DNA of 5,299 nt from Cyclobacteriaceae bacterium (GTDB lineage Bacteria; Bacteroidota; Bacteroidia; Cytophagales; Cyclobacteriaceae): positions 1 through 5,299 of the forward strand of contig JAOTYN010000316.1 in assembly GCA_029861825.1 (NCBI GenBank), in the 5' to 3' direction. A program made the translations under genes and the position numbers. The notes under the pieces were generated by a model. The model was not told where the DNA came from. It saw nothing but the letters and a program-made list of their open reading frames with translations, and ran no database searches. Positions 1-5,299 of this stretch are shown one piece after another; position 1 is the stretch's first letter, and each line of letters opens with the position of its first letter.

Positions 1-322
1 ACAAGATGGAATCATCCATGCCTAAGAACTCCGCTATTTTCGCTTCTAATTCTTTGTGAATGCTTTGAGTACCGCATATAAACCGAACCGACGACATGCC
101 ATAGCCATACTTGTCAAGGGCTTCCTTTGCAGCATTCAATACCCGGGGATGGGATGATAAACCCAAATAATTGTTTGCACAGAAATTGATCACCTCACGA
201 CCATCATCGGTACGGATCACTGCTCCTTGAGGTGTGGTAATTACCCGTTCTGATTTATAGAGCCCTGCATCTTTAATACTTTGTAATTCTTCCTGGAGTT
301 GGTTTTTAAATTGACCGTACAT
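1..322 (-). CDS. kbl: 2-amino-3-ketobutyrate CoA ligase (glycine C-acetyltransferase), 5' part
   Basis: This PLP-dependent enzyme of the alpha-oxoamine synthase family cleaves 2-amino-3-oxobutyrate with CoA to glycine and acetyl-CoA, the second step of threonine breakdown. About 107 residues are visible; the family is normally near 395-400, so roughly three quarters, including the PLP-binding lysine, lie beyond the left edge. The visible part closely follows E. coli Kbl from memory: INFCANNYLGL (residues 45-55), then GYGMSSVRFICGTQ (73-86) followed by HKELE (89-93). The start is the ATG complementary to 320-322. The frame stays open further upstream without another ATG, and this start fits the family N-terminus. 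No Shine-Dalgarno is evident, as is usual in Bacteroidota. It is divergent from tdh, which makes its substrate, so family assignment over the related biotin or aminolevulinate synthases is well supported. Confidence 0.95.
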   Translation of the reverse strand, partial: MYGQFKNQLQEELQSIKDAGLYKSERVITTPQGAVIRTDDGREVINFCANNYLGLSSHPRVLNAAKEALDKYGYGMSSVRFICGTQSIHKELEAKIAEFLGMDDSIL

Positions 323-342
323 ACGCAATAGTTTATCCGGAT

Positions 343-350
343 CAAAAATA
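343..350 (-). promoter_or_regulatory. Candidate -7 promoter element of kbl (TATTTTTG)
   Basis: Read on the minus strand, these bases are TATTTTTG, an exact match to the Bacteroidota -7 consensus TAnnTTTG. The element ends 20 bases before the kbl ATG, which would give a short leader of about 15 bases. No TTG or TTTG is seen at the expected -33 spacing, so this is a half-supported promoter. AT-rich sequence can give such a match by chance. Confidence 0.35.
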
Positions 351-384
351 ACAAATTTCGCCGGGATACTTAATAGGCAGTGAG

Positions 385-415
385 TTTGGGGAAACTGCGG
401 GAATTTGTAATTTCG
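385..415 (+). promoter_or_regulatory. Candidate tdh promoter (TTTG-N19-TAATTTCG)
   Basis: TTTG at 385-388 is followed after 19 bases by TAATTTCG at 408-415, which matches TAnnTTTG in all but one position. The spacing agrees with the Bacteroidota -33/-7 arrangement. Transcription would start near 421, leaving a leader of about a dozen bases before the tdh ATG at 434. It lies in the same 111-bp region as the divergent kbl promoter candidate. Inferred from consensus only. Confidence 0.35.
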
Positions 416-433
416 CAGCAGTAAGATTTTCTT

Positions 434-1384
434 ATGGAAAGAGTATTGGTGACGGGAGCCTGCGGACAGCTAGGTTCCGAACTTTCTATGGCCCTGGCCG
501 GCATCCACGGAAGTGAGAATGTGATCGTATCGGACATAAATGGGCCCATTGCCCTATTGTCGGGAATGACATTTGAGATATTGGACGTAATGGATCGCCA
601 GGCTATCTCGGAAGTGATACTTCGCTATGGCATCACGCAAGTGTATCATTTGGCAGCCATGTTATCTGCCAAAAGCGAACAAAATCCCGAACTAGCTTGG
701 AAACTCAATGTTGATGGATTGATAAATGTGTTGGAGTGTTGCCGGCAACAAGGTATTTCCAGAGTTTTTTGGCCTAGCTCAATCGCCGCCTTCGGGCCTT
801 CCACTCCCTCTGAAAAGACCCCTCAGCACAGTGTGATGGATCCAAATACAGTTTATGGAATTAGCAAGCTAACCGGAGAGCTTTGGTGCAGTTACTATTT
901 TAACCAGTTTGGCTTGGATATACGAAGTGTGCGTTATCCCGGCCTTATCAGCTATAAGGCCCCTCCCGGAGGAGGCACCACCGATTACGCCATCGAAATT
1001 TTCCACAGCGCCATAAAAGGGGAAGAATTCGTATGCTATCTTAAACAAGATACGCAACTGCCCATGATGTATATGCCAGATGCAATTAAAGCCGCTGTAC
1101 AGCTTATGCAGGCACCTGCCTCACAAATTAAAGTAAGGACCTCCTATAACATTTCAGCCATTGACTTCACCGCCGCGCAACTGGCAGCTGAAATCATGCA
1201 ACACATCCCGGGATTCAAAGTAAAATACTTGCCGGATTATCGTCAGGAGATCGCTGCCACCTGGCCCGGGAGTCTGGACGACAGCTGTGCGATGTCGGAT
1301 TGGTCGTGGCAAGCCGACCATAACCTTAAAACCATGACCGAGGATATGATCCGACAACTGTTTATAGTCCGGACCACCAGTTAA
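434..1384 (+). CDS. tdh: L-threonine 3-dehydrogenase, SDR (NAD-dependent epimerase-like) type
   Basis: Oxidises L-threonine with NAD+ to 2-amino-3-oxobutyrate, which Kbl then splits to glycine and acetyl-CoA; a cytosolic enzyme. It is an extended short-chain dehydrogenase, unrelated to the zinc-dependent E. coli Tdh. The Rossmann motif TGACGQLG has glycines 8, 11 and 14, with Asp34 at the end of beta-2 suggesting NAD preference. The catalytic set is Ser115/Ser116 with YGISK (Tyr141, Lys145). The features that separate TDH from UDP-galactose epimerases are PPGGGTTDYA (177-186) and LPMMYMPDA (209-217), both recognised from bacterial and animal SDR-type TDHs. The length of 316 residues is normal for the family. 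The start is firm: an in-frame TAA at 422-424 leaves no other ATG upstream. Divergent pairing with kbl strongly supports the function. Confidence 0.94.
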   Translation: MERVLVTGACGQLGSELSMALAGIHGSENVIVSDINGPIALLSGMTFEILDVMDRQAISEVILRYGITQVYHLAAMLSAKSEQNPELAWKLNVDGLINVLECCRQQGISRVFWPSSIAAFGPSTPSEKTPQHSVMDPNTVYGISKLTGELWCSYYFNQFGLDIRSVRYPGLISYKAPPGGGTTDYAIEIFHSAIKGEEFVCYLKQDTQLPMMYMPDAIKAAVQLMQAPASQIKVRTSYNISAIDFTAAQLAAEIMQHIPGFKVKYLPDYRQEIAATWPGSLDDSCAMSDWSWQADHNLKTMTEDMIRQLFIVRTTS

Positions 1385-1399
1385 CCAAATTTCATTAAT

Positions 1400-1415
1400 C
1401 CAATACGGATATTGG
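1400..1415. repeat. Perfect inverted repeat CCAATA-CGGA-TATTGG
   Basis: Six-base arms separated by a four-base loop, located 15 bases after the tdh stop. It could form a short hairpin in the tdh 3' region, but no U-run follows directly, so it is a poor intrinsic terminator. Its right arm contains the TTG of the candidate promoter for the next gene, so it could instead be an operator dyad. A chance origin is possible at this size. Confidence 0.4.
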
Positions 1416-1442
1416 CGAATCTCTGGGGTCCTGTTATCTTTA
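1412..1442 (+). promoter_or_regulatory. Candidate promoter before the enoyl-CoA hydratase (TTG-N20-TATCTTTA)
   Basis: TTG at 1412-1414 and TATCTTTA at 1435-1442 (one mismatch to TAnnTTTG) are spaced by 20 bases, in keeping with the Bacteroidota promoter pattern. A run of nine A (1442-1450) follows, and the ATG lies at 1460. The match is weak, and read-through from tdh over the 75-bp gap is equally possible. Confidence 0.25.
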
Positions 1443-1459
1443 AAAAAAAATTTCTCAAT

Positions 1460-2245
1460 ATGTCTGATTATGATCATCTGAAAGTGCAGATTAACGACGC
1501 TGTGGCTACGATTACCATTGATCGCGAGGACAAACTGAATGCGTTGAACTCCGCCATTATCAAAGAGCTCAAGCAGGCTATGCAGGCGGTTTACGATGAC
1601 CCGCAGATTAATGCTGCGATTATTACCGGGCAAGGTGAAAAGGCCTTCGCTGCCGGTGCGGATATTAGTGAGATTGCCGTTCTCAACGAAATGAACGGCC
1701 GTAGCTATGCTGAAAGTGGTCAGGAGGTATTTCAAATGATTGAAAACTCGCCCAAGCCGGTGGTAGCCGCTGTTAACGGTTATGCACTGGGAGGCGGCTG
1801 CGAGTTAGCCATGGCCTGTCATATAAGAGTAGCAGTCAAATCGGCCACCTTTGGTCAGCCTGAAGTGAATCTGGGAACAATACCGGGTTATGGTGGAACC
1901 CAAAGGCTTTGCCAGCTCATTGGAAAAGCTAGAGCCTTGGAGATGATGCTGACCGGTAATACCGTCGATGCCCTCCTAGCATTTGAATGGGGACTGGTCA
2001 ATCACGTTACGGAAAGTAATGAAGAAATGATGGAAAAGAGCAGGCAACTGCTTGATAAGATTACTTCTAAGGCCCCCCGGGCCTTGAGCATGGTCATTAA
2101 TTGTGTGAATGCTGCCTTTGATGCTGATCAGAACGGGTACCAGACAGAAGCTAATAGCTTTGCAAATTGCTGCAAAACTCAAGATTTTAAAGAAGGCACC
2201 GCAGCATTTTTAGAAAAGAGACCCCCTAAGTTTACAGGTAATTAA
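1460..2245 (+). CDS. Enoyl-CoA hydratase / crotonase-family protein
   Basis: Adds water across the double bond of trans-2-enoyl-CoA to give 3-hydroxyacyl-CoA, as in fatty-acid or branched-chain acid oxidation or short-chain crotonyl-CoA metabolism. The 261-residue product is standard for a monofunctional crotonase and resembles mitochondrial short-chain hydratase throughout. The oxyanion-hole loops are AAGADI (64-69) and YALGGGCE (108-115). The two catalytic glutamates of true hydratases are both present: Glu115 in GGGCELAMA and Glu135 in FGQPEVNLGTIPG, 20 residues apart as in the rat enzyme's Glu144/Glu164. The C-terminal EGTAAFLEKR is also typical. I chose the ATG at 1460 (MSDYDHL) because a longer reading from TTG at 1412 adds 16 residues with no family counterpart. 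One oddity is His121 in MACHIR, where Asp is usual. The exact acyl-CoA substrate cannot be assigned. The flippase gene follows after 21 bp, so the two are probably cotranscribed. Confidence 0.92.
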   Translation: MSDYDHLKVQINDAVATITIDREDKLNALNSAIIKELKQAMQAVYDDPQINAAIITGQGEKAFAAGADISEIAVLNEMNGRSYAESGQEVFQMIENSPKPVVAAVNGYALGGGCELAMACHIRVAVKSATFGQPEVNLGTIPGYGGTQRLCQLIGKARALEMMLTGNTVDALLAFEWGLVNHVTESNEEMMEKSRQLLDKITSKAPRALSMVINCVNAAFDADQNGYQTEANSFANCCKTQDFKEGTAAFLEKRPPKFTGN

Positions 2246-2246
2246 A

Positions 2247-2267
2247 ATGCAACAAAGCCGGTTTTAA
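2247..2267 (+). other. Six-codon mini-ORF overlapping the flippase start (TAATG)
   Basis: An ATG one base after the hydratase stop opens a frame encoding MQQSRF. Its TAA (2265-2267) shares its last A with the flippase ATG (2267-2269). This arrangement would allow re-initiation and translational coupling between hydratase and flippase. There is no evidence that the peptide is made; it may be a chance frame in a 21-bp gap. Confidence 0.2.
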
Positions 2268-3763
2268 TGAACTTATTGAAAAAACTGGCTGGAGAAACTG
2301 CCATCTACGGGATTTCCAGTATCCTAGGTCGTATGCTCAATTACCTGCTGGTACCGTTGTATACCACGGTATTTTTGGACAGCGAGTATGGAGTGGTAAC
2401 TCAGCTTTACGCATATGTGGCATTTTTCAATATTGTGTACACCTATGGGATGGAAACAGCATTTTTTAGGTTTGCAACCAAGGGCAATTTGCTTAAGACC
2501 TACCAACTTGCCGCTAGCACCATGCTGCTCACCAGCACCCTGCTAAGCGGACTGATCCTTTTCAATGCTCAAAGTATTGCCCAATATGTAGGCCAGGAAG
2601 ATCAAGCCTATCTGATTCAATTCCTGGGCATCATTCTATTTATTGATGCGGTTGCGGCCATCCCCTTTGCCAGGTTAAGGCTGGAGAATCGCGCCCTTAC
2701 CTTTGCTCTTACCAAGCTAGGGGCCATTCTGTTAACCATTCTGCTTAACCTGTTGTTCTTGTTGGTTCCCTACATGGTGCTGAAACTGGGTTCCTGGCTT
2801 TGGTTGGAGCCCTTGGTCCATCAATTTTACCGCTCAGAATTCGGGGTTGGATATGTTTTCCTGGCCAATTTGCTGGGTAACGCCCTTATTCTGATCATGT
2901 TGAGAAGGTACTTTTGGCAAATTGGTCCTCTATTTTCATGGGAAAAGATCAAGCCCATGCTGGCCTATGGAATACCGATTTTCCTTATGGGACTGGCAGG
3001 CATCGCCAATGAGCAGGCCGACAAACTAATGATACCTGCATTTTTACCCGAAGGATTCTATCCCGGTAAATCCAGTATGGCTGCCCTGGGAATTTATGGA
3101 GCCAGTTTTAAGCTTAGTATTTTTATGTTGCTGGCCATTCAGGCCTTCCGTTATGCAGGAGAACCTTTTTTCTTTTCTCAGGCTAAAAATCGGGAGGCCC
3201 CGGAGCTTTTCGCTAAGGTCTTGTACTATTTTGTGATCGTATGCACTTTCATATGGGTAGCAGTAAGTCTCAATTTGGAATTGCTTGGGAATATGTTCCT
3301 TCGGCAAGCCGCCTTTCGCGAGGCCTTGTATCTGGTCCCTGTCCTACTGCTGGGAAAACTATTGTTTGGGGTGTATGTCAACTTGTCTGTGTGGTTCAAA
3401 CTGGTTGACAAGACCATCGTGGGAACCTATATCAGTTTGATAGGGGCGGCCATTACCGTCTCCGTAAATTTTGTACTTATCCCGGTTATGGGTTATACCG
3501 GATCTGCCATCGCCAGTGTACTGTGCTACGGCAGCATGGCTGCAATTTGCTATTTCTGGGGCAAACCTCACTTTCCGGTGCCTTATCGTTGGACCGGCAT
3601 CTTTATTTACTTGGCTATTAGCCTAGCCCTGATATATGGAATACCCCTGATTCAAAGCCAAAACATAATGTTTAATAACCTGTTAAATTTAGTGATACCC
3701 GTGCTTTATGTAGGGGTGGTGTATTACGTTGAAAAAAGGAATTTATATGCGAAAACCACATAA
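2267..3763 (+). CDS. Polysaccharide flippase-like membrane protein (MOP superfamily, PST/Wzx type)
   Basis: An inner-membrane protein likely to flip lipid-linked glycan precursors from the cytoplasmic to the periplasmic face. Its 498 residues are almost entirely hydrophobic and I count about 14 membrane segments: roughly 12-33, 45-63, 82-102, 114-134, 146-168, 195-212, 230-246, 275-295, 318-336, 352-375, 386-406, 411-430, 442-462 and 470-487. That number and the length fit the oligosaccharide-flippase branch of the MOP superfamily. The N-terminus (KKLAGETAIYGISSILGR, residues 5-22) and the ETAFFRFA stretch (63-70) are typical of the Bacteroidota proteins annotated as polysaccharide biosynthesis protein. 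The loop around 170-194 and the one around 255-272 are comparatively polar. The carried substrate is unknown. No glycosyltransferases are visible, so it is not embedded in an obvious O-antigen cluster here, although a sugar nucleotidyltransferase follows. MurJ is a less likely alternative. Confidence 0.88.
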   Translation: MNLLKKLAGETAIYGISSILGRMLNYLLVPLYTTVFLDSEYGVVTQLYAYVAFFNIVYTYGMETAFFRFATKGNLLKTYQLAASTMLLTSTLLSGLILFNAQSIAQYVGQEDQAYLIQFLGIILFIDAVAAIPFARLRLENRALTFALTKLGAILLTILLNLLFLLVPYMVLKLGSWLWLEPLVHQFYRSEFGVGYVFLANLLGNALILIMLRRYFWQIGPLFSWEKIKPMLAYGIPIFLMGLAGIANEQADKLMIPAFLPEGFYPGKSSMAALGIYGASFKLSIFMLLAIQAFRYAGEPFFFSQAKNREAPELFAKVLYYFVIVCTFIWVAVSLNLELLGNMFLRQAAFREALYLVPVLLLGKLLFGVYVNLSVWFKLVDKTIVGTYISLIGAAITVSVNFVLIPVMGYTGSAIASVLCYGSMAAICYFWGKPHFPVPYRWTGIFIYLAISLALIYGIPLIQSQNIMFNNLLNLVIPVLYVGVVYYVEKRNLYAKTT

Positions 3764-3769
3764 ATTTCT

Positions 3770-3777
3770 TATTTTTG
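3770..3777 (+). promoter_or_regulatory. Candidate -7 promoter element of the nucleotidyltransferase (TATTTTTG)
   Basis: An exact match to TAnnTTTG just after the flippase stop, identical to the octamer found before kbl. A start of transcription near 3783 would leave a leader of about 60 bases before the ATG at 3847. No TTG at the usual -33 distance is visible, since the upstream bases are the end of the flippase gene. It overlaps the palindrome at 3771-3786. Confidence 0.4.
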
Positions 3778-3786
3778 TACAAAAAT
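3771..3786. repeat. Perfect 16-bp palindrome ATTTTTGTACAAAAAT
   Basis: The 16 bases equal their own reverse complement. After one mismatched pair (3770/3787), two more pairs (3768-3769 with 3788-3789) extend the symmetry to 22 positions. It covers most of the candidate -7 element, so it could be a binding site for a dimeric regulator. It could also form a weak AT-rich hairpin at the end of the flippase transcript, but no T-run follows. AT richness makes a chance palindrome more likely than its length suggests. Confidence 0.5.
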
Positions 3787-3811
3787 CAGACTTGTTTCTC
3801 CGCAATTTTCA

Positions 3812-3847
3812 ATGATGGAGAGCAAATTTTTTGAAGAGCGCGAATAA
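3812..3847 (+). other. Eleven-codon mini-ORF overlapping the nucleotidyltransferase start (TAATG)
   Basis: Starting at tandem ATG codons (3812 and 3815), this frame encodes MMESKFFEERE, and its TAA (3845-3847) shares an A with the nucleotidyltransferase ATG. It lies in the proposed leader transcript. It may be a small leader ORF promoting re-initiation, a decayed gene end, or chance. No function is recognised in the charged peptide. Confidence 0.25.
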
Positions 3848-4851
3848 TGAAGATAATTATACCAATGGCCGGTCAAGGAACTCGTCTACGACCCCATACT
3901 TTAACCGTTCCGAAACCTTTAATGCCCATCGCCGGCAAACCCATCGTACACAGGTTGGTGGAGGATATAGCTAAAGTCTGTTCCCAACCAGTAACCGATA
4001 TAGGCTTTGTCATTGGTGATTTCGGGGAAGATATTCAGCAGCAGTTAAAGGAAATTGCACAGTCGATCGGGGCTAAAGGTCATATCTATTACCAGGAACA
4101 GGCTTTGGGAACAGCCCATGCTATCCATTGTGCGCAGGAGCTATTGAACGGCAACACAATAGTAGCTTTTGCCGACACTTTGTTCAAGGCCGAGTTTGTG
4201 CTGGATACCAATAACGATGGCATCATATGGGTTCAGGAAGTTGATAATCCGGAAGCTTTTGGGGTGGTAAAAACTGATGAAATGGAGATCATCATTGAGT
4301 TCATTGAAAAGCCGCAAACCCCGGTCTCCAATATGGCCATTATCGGGATTTACTTTTTTAAGGAAGGGAAAGCCTTGAAAGCGGAGTTGGAGTATCTGTT
4401 TGACAACGATATTAGAGTGGGGAATGAATACCAATTAACCGATGCCTTGGAATTAATGAAACAGAAAGGCACAAAATTTGTGCCTGGAAGAGTAAAGGAA
4501 TGGCTGGACTGTGGCAATAAGGAAGCTGCAGTACATACTAACATGCGTTATTTGGATTACATCAAAAATCAGAAGTTGGTAGCAGACACCGCGTTAATCA
4601 GCAATTCGGTAATTATTCCGCCGGTATATGTGGGAGAGAATGTAGAATTGAACAATACAGTTATAGGACCGTACGTTTCGATTGGAGAGAACACGATTAT
4701 TGAAGATTCGCGTATTCGCAACACCATAATTCAAAACGGAAGCGAAATTAATAATGCCAACATTGCAAACTCTATGTTGGGGAATTTTGTTAAATTCCAT
4801 GGTACTTCATCAAATGTGAGTATCGGCGATTACACGGCGGTTAAGGAATAA
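3847..4851 (+). CDS. Sugar-phosphate nucleotidyltransferase with left-handed beta-helix tail
   Basis: Condenses a sugar 1-phosphate with an NTP to give an NDP-sugar and pyrophosphate, supplying activated sugar for surface glycans. Residues 1 to about 235 form the nucleotidyltransferase fold. The signature PMAGQGTRLRP (6-16) and Lys23 in VPKPL bind nucleotide; QALGTAHA (85-92) forms part of the base and sugar pocket. Asp110 (FADTLF) and Asp221 (WLDCG) are the expected Mg2+ ligands. FGVV (138-141), IEKP (153-156) and NEYQLTDAL (193-201) are usual sugar-site blocks. From about 250 to 330, isoleucine/valine-rich hexapeptide-like repeats (IIPPVYVGENVEL, VIGPYVSIGENTII) indicate a left-handed beta-helix, as in long-form glucose-1-phosphate thymidylyltransferase relatives and GlmU. 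At 334 residues it lies between short RmlA and GlmU. Its sugar and nucleotide cannot be assigned. The start begins exactly at the conserved N-terminal strand. It is followed after 3 bp by the TPR gene, so the two probably form an operon. Confidence 0.88.
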   Translation: MKIIIPMAGQGTRLRPHTLTVPKPLMPIAGKPIVHRLVEDIAKVCSQPVTDIGFVIGDFGEDIQQQLKEIAQSIGAKGHIYYQEQALGTAHAIHCAQELLNGNTIVAFADTLFKAEFVLDTNNDGIIWVQEVDNPEAFGVVKTDEMEIIIEFIEKPQTPVSNMAIIGIYFFKEGKALKAELEYLFDNDIRVGNEYQLTDALELMKQKGTKFVPGRVKEWLDCGNKEAAVHTNMRYLDYIKNQKLVADTALISNSVIIPPVYVGENVELNNTVIGPYVSIGENTIIEDSRIRNTIIQNGSEINNANIANSMLGNFVKFHGTSSNVSIGDYTAVKE

Positions 4852-4854
4852 TCT

Positions 4855-5299
4855 ATGATTAAAGGTAAGTACAGTTGGATATTGAGTTTGATGGTGGTGA
4901 TTTTGATGGGAACCACGGTAAGCCTGCAGGCACAAAGTCGTAAGAAAAAAGCCAGGGCCGAGCAAACTAAGAACGAGCAGAGAAATTTGCTGCAGGCCGA
5001 GATCATTTTCCTGGAAGGTGAAAAGTACTACATGATCGAAGACTACGGCAAAGCTTTGATCTTCTTTCAAAAGTCCCTGGAATTAAACCCCGATAACCCC
5101 GCCTGTCATTATAAAATAGCTCAAATTCTGTTGCTGGGCGACGAGATCGATAAAGCCTTGATCTACGCCTCCAAAGCCTTGGAGCTCGATCCCCAAAATA
5201 AATACTACTATCTGCTCAACGCGGACATTTATTCCAAGCAATCCAACTTCAACGCCGCGGCCCAAATCTTTGAGGATCTCCTTGGTAAAGTTGAAAAAA
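4855..5299 (+). CDS. Secreted TPR-repeat protein, 5' part
   Basis: Only the first 148 codons are in the window. Residues 1-26 look like a Sec signal peptide: Lys3 and Lys5, a hydrophobic core (about 8-24) and a likely cleavage after SLQA before Gln27, a common ending in Bacteroidota. A short basic and charged linker (29-43) follows. Three tetratricopeptide repeats are then visible at about 48-81, 82-115 and 116-148, with typical pairs such as YGKALIFFQKSLELNPDN and IDKALIYASKALELDPQN. TPRs act as protein-interaction scaffolds; the protein is expected in the periplasm or at the outer membrane, perhaps in envelope assembly given its neighbours. No enzyme domain is seen, but the C-terminal part is missing. 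The start lies 3 bp after the nucleotidyltransferase stop, which implies cotranscription. The exact role is unknown. Confidence 0.9.
   Translation, partial: MIKGKYSWILSLMVVILMGTTVSLQAQSRKKKARAEQTKNEQRNLLQAEIIFLEGEKYYMIEDYGKALIFFQKSLELNPDNPACHYKIAQILLLGDEIDKALIYASKALELDPQNKYYYLLNADIYSKQSNFNAAAQIFEDLLGKVEK

Noticed and set aside
434..1384. UDP-glucose 4-epimerase (GalE) as the identity of the SDR protein
   Set aside because: The GGGTTDYA and LPMMYMPDA motifs are specific to SDR-type threonine dehydrogenase, and the gene is paired with kbl.
1400..1415. Intrinsic terminator of tdh
   Set aside because: The stem has only two GC pairs and no T-run directly follows, so termination is not supported.
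1412..1459. N-terminal extension of the hydratase from a TTG start
   Set aside because: The 16 extra residues (from WGPVIFKKKF) have no counterpart in crotonases and overlap the candidate promoter; the ATG at 1460 gives the standard N-terminus.
1154..1735. A 193-codon open frame on the minus strand spanning the tdh end and hydratase start
   Set aside because: It runs antisense to two genes with clear family motifs, has no recognisable domain of its own, and crosses the intergenic gap; a shadow frame.
3044..3571. Three overlapping minus-strand open frames inside the flippase gene
   Set aside because: They are antisense to a continuous 14-TM coding frame and show no motif or start context of their own.
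2267..3763. MurJ lipid II flippase
   Set aside because: 14 membrane segments are compatible, but the N-terminal sequence and overall look match the general polysaccharide flippase group better; no cell-wall synthesis genes are adjacent.
1..5299. CRISPR arrays, tRNA or rRNA genes, insertion sequences, toxin-antitoxin or phage-defence genes
   Set aside because: No direct-repeat arrays, cloverleaf-like sequences, transposase motifs or defence domains were seen on either strand; the space is almost filled by six metabolic and envelope genes.

Overview
The window looks like chromosomal DNA of a member of the Bacteroidota. Three things point there: start codons without clear Shine-Dalgarno sequences, intergenic sequences resembling the TTTG / TAnnTTTG promoter of that phylum, and gene types (short-chain-dehydrogenase-type threonine dehydrogenase, a flippase, a long-form sugar nucleotidyltransferase, a secreted TPR protein) familiar from Bacteroidota genomes. 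I cannot name a genus or class from sequence alone.

Layout: the left edge holds the 5' quarter of kbl (2-amino-3-ketobutyrate CoA ligase) on the minus strand. A 111-bp divergent intergenic region separates it from tdh (L-threonine 3-dehydrogenase of the SDR type) on the plus strand. Together they give the two-step route L-threonine -> 2-amino-3-oxobutyrate -> glycine + acetyl-CoA. After a 75-bp gap with a small dyad comes an enoyl-CoA hydratase of the crotonase family. Only 21 bp later begins a 14-TM polysaccharide flippase-like membrane protein. An 83-bp gap holding a perfect 16-bp palindrome then leads to a sugar-phosphate nucleotidyltransferase with a left-handed beta-helix tail. Three bases after its stop starts a secreted TPR-repeat protein, cut by the right edge.

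Functionally the window has two parts: amino-acid and acyl-CoA catabolism on the left (kbl, tdh, hydratase), and envelope or surface-glycan biogenesis on the right (flippase, nucleotidyltransferase, TPR protein). All genes look intact, apart from the two cut by the window edges. I see no mobile element, tRNA, rRNA, CRISPR array or phage gene, and no evidence of a new defence or biosynthetic system. The most interesting details are small: two short ORFs whose TAA stop overlaps the ATG of the next gene, the palindrome on a candidate -7 element, and the unassigned sugar specificity of the nucleotidyltransferase.
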